Source: Xiphias gladius (taxonomy: Eukaryota; Chordata; Actinopteri; Istiophoriformes; Xiphiidae). From it: a stretch of DNA of 64,000 nucleotides. The DNA lies in assembly GCF_016859285.1 (NCBI RefSeq), contig NC_053422.1, positions 12,943,501 to 13,007,500 of the forward strand, in the 5' to 3' direction. Below, piece after piece: positions 55,055-64,000 of this stretch (positions are counted from its first letter, which is position 1; each line of letters begins with the position of its first letter). The position numbers were made by a program, and so were the translations under genes. Below the pieces are notes generated by a model that saw only the letters and a list, made by a program, of their open reading frames with translations, did not search any database and was not told the DNA's origin.

Positions 55055-58000
55055 GCGTGTGTGTGTGTGTGTGGAATTTAATCAGAATTACTGAAAACAA
55101 TTGAGTGATTGTGTTAATGTACTCTGGTTTGTACAGGTCTGAATGCCTGTTTGGTTTTGAGTTATTTGCTTTATCACTACAGAAAAGCTGTGAACTACTA
55201 CGATCTCCTGGGAATCAAATCAGATGCCACCTTGGAGGAAATTAAAAGAGCATTTTTTGACAAATCTAAGAAGGTAGGGTCCTTGTTTGTTAACAAACTG
55301 TGTATTTAATATGAAATGTCGTGCCACTTGGGGGCAGCCTTTCACAACCCAGTTTCTACTTGTGAACTGCTCCTACAGTGGGCTTCCTGACTGTTTTCAT
55401 GTTGTTGCTTCCAGTGTAAATAAGGATGGACGTGTGTTTACCTTGTGGTTTTGGCATAATTGAGGGGTGTACCAGCTCGCCCTTTAGAGAGTACATTTGG
55501 ATGCATTTGTTTTACCGAGAAAGTAAGAATGTGTTTGTCAGTTGATGCAAGTATTCATGTCTAGCGAAGCGCATACCAGCACCATTGAATGGTTTTCTTT
55601 CTAAACCTGTTCATCACTGATCCACTCCTACCATGTTACTGTAGCTGCACCCAGACAGTGACCTGTCAAACCCAGCGCTGCACAGCCAGTTTGTGGAGCT
55701 GAACGAGGCTTACCGAGTGCTGAGCAAAGAGCTGAGCAGGAAGGAGTACGACTTCAAAATCAGACACAGATATACTGGGGGCCAGGCCTTCAGATCTACC
55801 TCCAGTCACACCATCTACAGAGCTAGGTGAAGATACATACTATCTGTCAGTTTGTTCTTGTTTATTGTCCTTACGTTCCATGTCATTCTGCAGCGATAAA
55901 TACAGAAGATGTATAATTCATTTCAAGACTATGGCATGTGGCTGGTGTTTGTTTAGTGTAACACATTCAAAGGACATGATATTTTTGTAAGGACTGCACA
56001 TTTGAAGCCTCAACCAATTCAGAAGTACTAAATGAAGAAAAATCTGTGTATTAACAGGCCAGAGTGCTGCAGAGTTTCCTGTTTCAGGTTTTTTCAACCT
56101 TGTGCACAAATCTTCTAATTTTGTACCAGACATTTTGTACGAACCACTCTTTTGCAGATTGTGTATTTTTCTTTAAATCTATTATGTATCAGGGTAAACC
56201 GGTTGAGATGTACCGTCTCGTTTTTGAGTAAGAAAGGTGGAAGAATCAAAGTTATTTATCCATTGCAATACAGTGGAAAAGCACACAGTTTACATCTAGT
56301 AAAAACATACAAAAAGACTCCAAAACAAAAAGTATACACAAGATACAGATATGTAAACTGTATGGCTGCACAGCAAGTAGGACACTGCAAATATGTGTAT
56401 GTGGCAGAGTAGTAAAATATATAAGTATTTCTTGATTATACATTGACTCAGTCTTTCAGGCTTGCCACAAGAATTCTTAGTCTGTTTTTAACCTTGGTAC
56501 CTCTGTCCCTCCTCTGTGTTTAATGTCACCAATCATGATCCCTCTTCTACTACTACACCCCCAGTAAGGACACCCAGGACAACAGTCATTACTGGGAGCA
56601 GTTTCATCATACCGCTGAGATGACGCCAGAGGAGAGGCAGAGGAGGAGGAGGAGGAATTTACGCCTGGTGGGCTATTGTGTCATTACTATGGTGCTCAGC
56701 TTAGGAGCCCACATAGTCTTCTTCAGGTAAATACCCCACACAATGAGGTACTCACCATGTTTTCATCACTTTATAAACAAAAACTATGAAGCATTGCCAG
56801 GATTAATCTCAGTAAATACAAGATTTCTCTGAAATAATGCAACAATAAAATGTGTAGGAATTTTTCTTGAATTAGCTGTTGCTGTCTTGAGCTGTTGCTC
56901 TACTCTAAATACTCCAAATACAATAAAGAAAAAAAAATTTCAGCAGTGGTGCTATTGTGTGCGTGTCCACGAGTGCACAACACTGGACCTGTATTTATGC
57001 GCACCGGTGGAGGAATAGCTTAAAATGACCTTAGAATCATTATAGATAGGGTTATTCATGTTTGCCATGTCATGTGTGTGTTAATTTACCAGGAGCTTTT
57101 GACACCTGAGGGGCTCTGGAAGCCCAGATCGCTGTGGTAATAAATGTCGAAGAATAAAATGTCTTCAACACAGAGACTTAAATACACTATTTTTATTAAA
57201 CATAAATAGAAATGAACTATTACAGCGTGACTACAGCGTTATTAAACTTTTTAATGCTTATATTTAGGCACTCAAAGCAATTGGTTAAGGTTAGGGAAAG
57301 ATTGTGGTCTGGTTTAATACAGAAAAAAAGTTCACAGTGACTTGAGATACAGTGTGTTAATTTTTATTTCACCAAAACCACACTATTCCCCCTAACGTTA
57401 ACCAAAGGGCTTTTGTTGCCTAAACGTAACCACAGACAGGAATCTGGATGCGAACCCCGGTCTCTGATGTGACAGTCGTGCGCTTTGTAAGCCTGCCAGC
57501 CTCCACCTGGCACGTCCACTGCCATTGGTAAAGATATATATACAAACACAATAATACACTCAAGGATGAACTGATGAGATTTTGGTGTTAAAAGGTCAAA
57601 GTCACTGTGACCTCACAAAACATGTTTTTGGGCATAATTCAAAAATTCATGCGCTAATTAAGACAACATTTCACACAGATGTCTGATAGGACAAAATGAT
57701 GGAAGTGATGACATTTTATACCAAAAAGGTCAAAGGTCATCTTCACTGTGACATCATAATCTACTGCCAAAAAGCTTATCTAGCCATTATTGTACGCTAT
57801 TAACACCAGAACAGAAGGGGAGATTGTGACCGTATTTCCTGCAACTTGACTGGTTGGGGGCAGCATACGACCAAGAGGCAGCAATTCTATTTATTTTGTG
57901 TGCAAAAATGAATTGAAACAGTTTTGTTCATATCGTGATCACGTGGGGTTCCCACGTCACAGAAATCCAGTGTTTGCACAAGGTTTGGCAGTATTTTCTT

Positions 58001-59102
58001 TAGACGTCAGTAATTCAGTACACTGTCATAATATCTAATCAGACGCCAGAGTAATTCATGCAAAATGTGCAGGTATTATGGCAGTGTACGCAATAAGCTG
58101 CACAACGGTGTTATCGCGTAGCCTCATAGGATGAATGAGTAGCCATATAGCTTGGCTTGTAACAATCAATGCCATGGAAATTTGGAAATGTTCACTTTGT
58201 TTAATTCAAAGCTGGTTGGCCATTAGGAGGTAGGTAGTTTTACCTCGCTGCCGTATGCCGCTCCTCCCGAGTGAATTGGCCAACTGCTAACACATGCACA
58301 GCAGCCTCAGTCAGCTGCATGCAGTGTAGAAAGCGCAAGATGCGGTGCTTACGTTTCATTGTGAATATTAAAGAACCATGTGAAATTTCATCAGCAGCAC
58401 TCACAATGAATGTGTATAGAGAAAACACTGCACTACCATGTTCCCAATTCCCCTTCATCTTATTTCTTCAGTGTATGTTTTCCTCCCATTGCACTCCAGA
58501 GTTTTCTTTGCTGCACATCCACACCAAGATGAATGAGATTGTTTGTGGACATGTCTCTGTGCCATGTGTCTTGACACAACCTCAGGGCCTGTGTCGTTGT
58601 ATTTGTTTTACCACACACTGACTCGGTGCCACTTGTGTTTGTGGCGACTCTCTTCTATGTGGTCTGAAGAGCTGTTATAACAGCTGTACAAACTCATAAA
58701 TACAACTGAGCATACAAAGCGCCTGCTGAGCCCTGAGTTTTTAGGTTAAGCAAAGTTATTCTGTTAAGATTGTCTTAACTCAAGCATTTCTGCGACTCTT
58801 TCAGTAAATTGGAAGACATTCACACTAACTTCATGGACGAGAAAGATAGAGTCATCACAGAAATTTATAATGACTCCAAAGAGAGGGCCAGGTGAGTCTT
58901 TCTAATCCATTCGTTCTTTCTCTTCTCTTCGATTTGTAACAGTACATTTGTTTGAGTTTAGTGATGCTTGAATATGAAGCTGAGTCTGAAGGTGTCTTTT
59001 CTTAGGATCAACGGTTTTAAGAAACAGACAGAAATCCTCCGGCACAAACACGCTGAGTTCCTGGAGAAATACAGAAACCAAAAGAGTGGAGAGGCAAAGT
59101 AG
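54922..59102 (+). CDS. dnajc4: DnaJ heat shock protein family member C4, complete
   Basis: Six coding exons: 54922-55013, 55183-55273, 55645-55826, 56565-56726, 58805-58891 and 59006-59102, giving 236 aa, close to human DNAJC4 (about 241). After a Cys/Leu-rich N-terminus comes a J domain (about 34-100): YYDLLGIKSDATLEEIKRAFF, with the Hsp70-stimulating HPD at 63-65, then FVELNEAYRVLSKELSRKEYD. A polybasic run RQRRRRRNLRL precedes a single membrane segment (about 157-175, GYCVITMVLSLGAHIVFF). NFMDEKDRVITEIYNDSKERAR follows, strikingly like the human tail. It is an Hsp70 co-chaperone anchored in a membrane; which organelle is not shown by the sequence. A (GT)n run follows the first donor. An upstream in-frame ATG at 54817 probably lies in the intron. 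Confidence 0.95.
55020..55074 (+). repeat. (GT)n microsatellite just inside dnajc4 intron
   Basis: An interrupted GT run starting six bases after the donor of the first coding exon (CACACAG|gtagact). Confidence 0.92.
57360..57780. repeat. Dispersed repeats in dnajc4 intron 4, including a tRNA-like segment
   Basis: TTGTTGCCTAAACGTAACCA followed by GGATGCGAACCCCGGTCTC resembles a widespread teleost repeat; the second phrase is a reverse B-box-like motif (GGGGTTCGCATCC). From 57570 the phrases AAAGGTCAAAGTCACTGTG and AAAGGTCAAAGGTCATCTTC mark a second common repeat. No intact tRNA fold. Confidence 0.45.
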
Positions 59103-62100
59103 GAGAGTCTCCAGCTGTGCTCTGTGATGATGGAGTTTCAACTGTCAGCAGGTTGAAGGTGGCAGACTGAATGTGGTCCTGGTTTTAGGATTTTAAAGTT
59201 TTTCTGGCCTATTTAAACACGGTAAAGTACCCAGGTTTGTCTCTGCATGTGATAATGAGGAATTGAAGACACAAGAACATGGGTGTGATGTGGGTGGGTT
59301 TCATTTGGTCACAAAGGTATGAATTCCTGCCCAAGCTGAGCTGTACATTATCTTGGACTGAACCATTTATAATTGGTAGCATCTTCGCATCGATCGGACT
59401 GTCGGAAGAATGTTCTCAGACCTTTTCCACTGTTTGTCCAAAGGAGCCACAATGAACCCTGTCAAACTGCCTCTAATGAACTCACAGGAACATGTTAGTT
59501 ATTGTCCTGGGCCTCATTTCTGTGTTAGTGGTACACAGCATGCAGGGCTCACAGATAACAACAGTGAATTACTGGCACATGACAGCGGATGTGTTAATCA
59601 AGTCATGATTTTAATGCCAATACATTTCTTGGTGCTTAAAGAAACTGATATTAATTAAAATCATATCTTGGGTTGCACTCAAGAGGACACGGTTTAATTT
59701 TCTGTGTGGTTTTATAAGCCTCACTCTGTTGAGGTGGACAGTTGCGAAGGGTGCAGCATAACACATGCAACGTATTTTCAGCATTAATCTTTTTCCAGGT
59801 TGCCTGGTGGACACATTACATGGGTGTATTTAATACTCCCAAATCTTGAATTTTGGGACCTTGCTGCCTATCCCCTCTTCTCTACTTCCAGTCAGTCCAT
59901 AACATAATTATACATTTGTTTGAGAAAGAAAGTATAGTAATTATCAATATTTTGATTCGAACTGATTAACACATTTATTTATAGTCAAACAATAATAGTA
60001 ATAACAATAATATTGAGACTGAAAATGTGCAAATTGCATGGAAAGATGGTTATTAAATATGGGTGAAAATTGACTGGTTGTTTCAACAATTACCATTTTG
60101 CCTTTCCGTTTTTAGATATAAGAGGGTGGTGTTTTTCTGTTTTTGACTGCCTTATCTGTTCCCTGGAGGGATATCAGTGAGAAATTATTAAAATATCAAC
60201 CTTTTCTCATCAGTCATTACTTCATGTTTGTTTTTTTCTCACTCTCACATGCTTTGGTTTTGTGATATGGAAAAGTCTGCAGACGCTGCATTTCAAACTT
60301 TGTGTTCTTTGCTTATATCTTTTTATATTTCCCTTCAATAAATTTTAGATTGTTTTGGAGAATTAACAAGAGGCTTTAACATCCATCTGTAAACAGGTCT
60401 TTTAATGAGCAACTACACAGAAGAGAGAATTATTTATCTGCTTTGCTTTAGAATTCAGAAGTTTATTTTCCATTACCTCAATTGTCAGAATTGTCTAAAC
60501 TCACTTTTGGAGCTGCTCAGGTGATTAGATGAAAACTGACTTTGCAAATGCAGTACATATCATGTTTATTTGCATATTTACATTCACATGAAAGCGGTGC
60601 AGCATTTGTTTGCAAATGACATCGTGGAAAGAAGGATCAGTGTCCAGGTTTTTTTTTGTTTGTTTTTTTTTTAAAGAATACTTGCAAGTATGGACTGCAG
60701 TTATGAAATCCTAGAAATGTATGTGAATTGTTTTTTAGGAAAAGATATCGCCTTTGTCCTTCTCCCTGTGAGTCCCGTCACCAGCGGCCCAAGTCCTGAA
60801 ACTCCAGCAGGAGATAACTTATCCCCGCATAGCACACAGACACCCTCACCCTCATGTGGCGTGTGAGTGCCCTGTCATAACCCAAACACTCCATAATGAC
60901 TGAGATTCTGGTGTCAGCATGCCTCCACACACACACACAGATGGAAGACAAGGCTCGTGGGCTCAAGGAATTGATTTTTATCTTTAGTTTAATGAGCTAC
61001 AGAGGAAAAGTGTGTCAAATCGTGCACTGACATAATACCCTGTGGGGCTGACATGCATGCCCTGTGATTTATTAATTGGAAAACAATATAACACCAGGGC
61101 CATAATCCGGATGTATTGTATGTATATAATACTGAAGTCTCCCCAACACCATAAGGACAGCTCATCTCCTGACATCAATAGGTTGACATTTTTTAATTAT
61201 TTGGGTTTTTAATATTTCAATTTTTCAGTTAATTACATTTTCTGTAGATTTTAGATAAAACTTTGTTTTACAGGTCCATTTCCTAATAATTTCTTTGGAA
61301 GTTTCCTGATGTAATTTGGTACCAGTTGCAGGACAAACATACTTTTTCTACATGAGACATTTTGAAATGTCGCAGTCAATTTTCTGTCAATTGATGATCA
61401 ATTAGTTGATTTACTGTTTCAGCTCTATACATTTAAATAAAGGAATCCGTATATAAAATACCCAACAACACGTTTTTATTGTAGAATCAACCTACAAAAC
61501 CCCCCCAATTATCCAGAAAAAATACGAGGGACATGGCCTCGGTGTCCTCAGTGGCATCTACAACCCTGTTCCCCACTTGTAAGGGACCCCTGGAGGCCCC
61601 CCGACTCCCCGTTTTGGGACCAGTAGAGACGCTGCACCTGTATCCAGTGCGCCTGTCCCGTTCGGGAAAAGTTGGCAGCGCAATGGTTACGCTGCGTGCG
61701 TTTCAAGGGCAAAGGAAATGAGGAAATCAATCACAACAACAAATGAAGAGACTGCCACCTTTCCAGACCTCTCGCTGTGCGTCTGCAGACTACCATTCTG
61801 CTGTGACGGCTCTGCTGTAGCTCTGCTGCCATGTCAGTAGAGGATGTTATTCTAGGTTGGTTTATAAGAGGATAAAAAAAAACCAAAAAAAAAAAAAAAA
61901 AAAACGGGAAGATGAGCCTGGAGGCGAAACGTCACATTTTCAGTGGGAGCGACAGTGTGGAGAGACTGACCTAGCCGGGGAGAGGAATATGCGGCACTGT
62001 CACTCTGCATGTCGAGTCAAAGCGTCGGATAATTACCGGATAAACGTCCTGTAGCTGGACGGACGTTAGGCTTTTTTGTTTTTTGGCCGTCCAGGCAGAG

Positions 62101-62665
62101 GATTTATGATCGCACCACGTTTCAGCGGGAACCTGGATGATCCTCCAGTCACGCCACCCCGGACCCCCCAGACCAGTTTCATGGGATCAGGACCAATAGA
62201 CTGACGGTGCCCTAAAATAAATACAGGGAAGAATCACTCAAAGTTTATACAACTGTCACCAAAATACCAGGATTTTTGGATTATGGTGCCACGTTTAGAC
62301 ATTAAATAATGACTTAAGAACGGCGTATCTTGTCTGTATATATGTTCTAATTACTGGATGGATGGGTATCTGAGACAACAGCCTACTCCAGTGACTCGCT
62401 AATTAAGAGAAAATAACAAACTATAATTAGGCTTTAGGTTGGGAACTGTTTCCTCGTATAGTTAAGCTCACTCAGTGACAATCGCAACACAATAAAGTTC
62501 TTATTCCAACACTGATGATGCCACCCTGGGAGTCCTTTCAAGGCAGGGAGACTGGGGAATGAAAGCGGCATTTCTGCGTCTTTAACCGTACACTGAGGCG
62601 AAGGAGGGAGACAGCCGGACAAGCCACCGTCTTTTCTTTTCTGTTTTTGGATTGGTCCGAAAAAT
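59103..62665. other. dnajc4 3' UTR and vegfb upstream region
   Basis: AATAAA at 60337-60342 is the best dnajc4 polyadenylation signal. A CGATTA-family fragment lies at about 61330-61430 (TTTCTGTCAATTGATGATC). From about 61540 to 62160 the sequence becomes richer in CpG (for example CGTTTCAAGGGC and CAAAGCGTCGGATAATTACC) and contains a poly(A) run near 61885-61903. This is the likely promoter and 5' UTR of the VEGF gene. No other coding gene was recognised. Confidence 0.5.
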
Positions 62666-62698
62666 ATGTTTTTTGCGTGCCCCTTGGACTCCTGCACA

Positions 62699-62776
62699 AT
62701 GGGGATTATGCTTCAAGTTATTCTAGGAATGTTTCAGTTCCTGCTGCTCACCAGAATACCGACGTCTCATGCCAAG
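62699..62776 (+). CDS. vegfb: Vascular endothelial growth factor B-like, signal-peptide exon (partial gene)
   Basis: An exon of 26 codons: MGIMLQVILGMFQFLL then LTRIPTSHAK, ending in phase 0 at AAG|gtatga. It has a hydrophobic signal peptide. The ...HAK| exon end in phase 0 copies the boundary of exon 1 in VEGFA (...LHHAK|WSQA). The gene follows dnajc4 on the same strand, as VEGFB lies next to DNAJC4 in human. The cystine-knot exons would lie beyond base 64000, so the assignment rests on exon structure and synteny. Of three in-frame ATGs (62666, 62699, 62708) I chose 62699 for its strong context (ACAATGG); 62666 would add 11 residues. Secreted VEGFB homologues signal through VEGFR1. Confidence 0.68.
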
Positions 62777-64000
62777 GTATGAACGTATAGACCATTTGAC
62801 CTCAAAAAGACTGGACGTGGTCAGCCTGCCACCAGACAGGAGCCTGTGAGATTTATCTCTAGTTTTATGTTGATAGTCACTCAACTGGCTTTAATTAACA
62901 TCCTTTTTATTTGGTACGAATTTTGTCTGGTAGAGATCATGTAGGGTTTTGTGGAAGTCCCCTAGGTCAATGACACCTGTCACTTCAGGCCCTGTGACAG
63001 GAAAAATCACTAGGCTATAATAGTTTTGTTGGATTTTATGGTTTACCTGTGTTGCTCCGTAATTACCATCATAGACTAATTCAGAGCTACTTTCTAATGA
63101 GGTGCCTTTTATAAAGAGTTAATACGCTATAATAAATAATTTACTTAAGATTTGTAGATCGGTCACAAGCCGTTGGTAAGAGCGACTTTTCGGTTGCCAG
63201 GTTGTGAAAAATCTCCTCTACCAGGGCACTTGATTTGTCTTCTCAGCTAACTCCTTGAGACGCCTCCAATGGGCAGTTCAGCCACTCTCCTTTTGGAAAA
63301 AATCAAGCTGCAGGGCATTTGGACCAGAAACCCAGCCGTTAACAGCCTTAATATTAAAGGAATAGTTTTACATTTTGAAAAATATGCTTATTCCCGTTTC
63401 TATCAGGAGTTAGATGTGGAGATAACACTCCAGTTAGCTTAGTTTAGCATAAAGACTGGAAACAGGGGGAAACAGCCAGTCGGCTCTGTCCAGAAGTAAT
63501 AAAATCTTACTACCAGCGCCTCTAAAGCTCACTAAGTAACAATTTATATCATTTGTTTAATTTATACAAAAAAACGAAGGGTAAAAAAGGTCATTTTTTT
63601 GGGCTGGGACTAGTAACTCCCCTGGTTGCCTGGCAACTGTTCCTTCTTTTAAACACAGTTTTTGTACAGATTAAGTATAACATGTTAATTAGTGACCTGT
63701 TTAGGCGCTAGTTGGAAGATTTTTCTTAACAGTTGGACAGAGTTAGGCTAGCTGTTGCCTCGGGCTAAACTAAGCTAACCGGCTGCTAGCTTTAGCTTTA
63801 TATTACTGAAGAGGCATGAGAGTGGGATCAGTTTTCTCATCTAACTCTCGGCAAGAAAGTGAATAAGATTATTTCCCCCAAATCTCAAACTAATCATTTA
63901 TGTATTAACGTCCACCACCAGTCAATTTGAGGAATATTCCTGATGAATCAAAGAGCGAGGCAGCTGAAAAGACAAAAGCAAGTGTCCTGCTGGTGGGGGT
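62777..64000 (+). other. vegfb intron 1 (incomplete)
   Basis: From the donor at 62777 to the window edge. No further VEGF exon was seen. The right half is filled by an inverted-repeat element at 63356-63905. Confidence 0.5.
63356..63905. mobile_element. MITE-like teleost element with long terminal inverted repeats
   Basis: The left end AAAGGAATAGTTTTACATTT with GCTTATTC and GAGTTAGATG is mirrored at the right end by CATCTAACTCTCGGCAAGAA and GAATAAG. Inner phrases are also mirrored (TTAGCTTAGTTTAGC on the left; GGGCTAAACTAAGCTAACC on the right). The phrase AAGACTGGAAACAGGGGGAA is typical of a very abundant fish repeat. About 550 bp with no coding capacity. Confidence 0.78.

Noticed and set aside
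54786-55094. 102-codon open frame over the dnajc4 start
   Set aside because: Wrong frame relative to the J-domain exons, and its end is translated GT repeat.
57430-57500. tRNA-like segment with a reverse B-box
   Set aside because: No consistent acceptor or anticodon stem can be drawn and the surroundings match a dispersed repeat.
1-64000. Expectation of a novel defence, mobile or gene-cluster system
   Set aside because: The window is ordinary vertebrate gene territory. Every long conserved coding signal belongs to a known gene family.

Overview
This is a 64-kb piece of a ray-finned fish genome, most likely a percomorph teleost. The genes are vertebrate, with multi-exon structures and GT-AG introns. 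The non-coding DNA is full of teleost-type dispersed repeats: hAT-like and Tc1-like DNA transposon remnants, a tRNA-derived SINE fragment, and several short families present two to twelve times. There are no operons, CRISPR arrays or bacterial features. One assembly gap of exactly 500 N lies at 49501-50000.

Layout. (1) 1-20.7 kb, minus strand: the 5' part of mbnl3 (first coding exon 5517-5690, a 9.2-kb upstream intron, probable promoter and 5' exons at about 14.9-15.2 kb), then a complete two-exon hs6st2 (18101-20307). This is the same order and orientation as MBNL3-HS6ST2 on human Xq26. (2) 20.8-24.2 kb: an intergenic stretch with one intact tRNA-Phe(GAA) gene. Synteny switches here. (3) 24.2-64 kb: tmem179-family gene (+), hnrnpul2-like gene (+), nudt22 (-), a decayed tandem tRNA-Val locus beside the gap, dnajc4 (+), and the signal-peptide exon of a VEGF gene, probably vegfb (+). 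HNRNPUL2, NUDT22, DNAJC4 and VEGFB are all on human 11q12-q13, where NUDT22-DNAJC4-VEGFB are neighbours.

I assembled five complete coding sequences by hand from splice sites, with reading phase preserved across every junction: hs6st2 (2 exons, 474 aa), tmem179-like (4 exons, 245 aa), hnrnpul2-like (11 exons, 648 aa), nudt22 (6 exons, 401 aa) and dnajc4 (6 exons, 236 aa). mbnl3 and vegfb are cut by the window edges. The genes do not form one pathway: Mbnl3 and hnRNP U-like proteins bind RNA, Hs6st2 modifies heparan sulphate in the Golgi (heparan sulphate in turn binds some VEGF isoforms), Nudt22 is a Nudix-family hydrolase, Dnajc4 is a membrane J-protein and VEGF is a secreted growth factor.

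I found no convincing new biological system. The observations most worth a second look are the tandem tRNA-Val locus, whose truncated copies carry paired T-stem changes; a nested hAT insertion with a perfect 8-bp target duplication; GT repeats abutting splice sites in two neighbouring genes; a roughly 100-residue insertion in Nudt22; a TMEM179-type paralogue in 11q-like synteny; and several strong inverted repeats in gene-free DNA.
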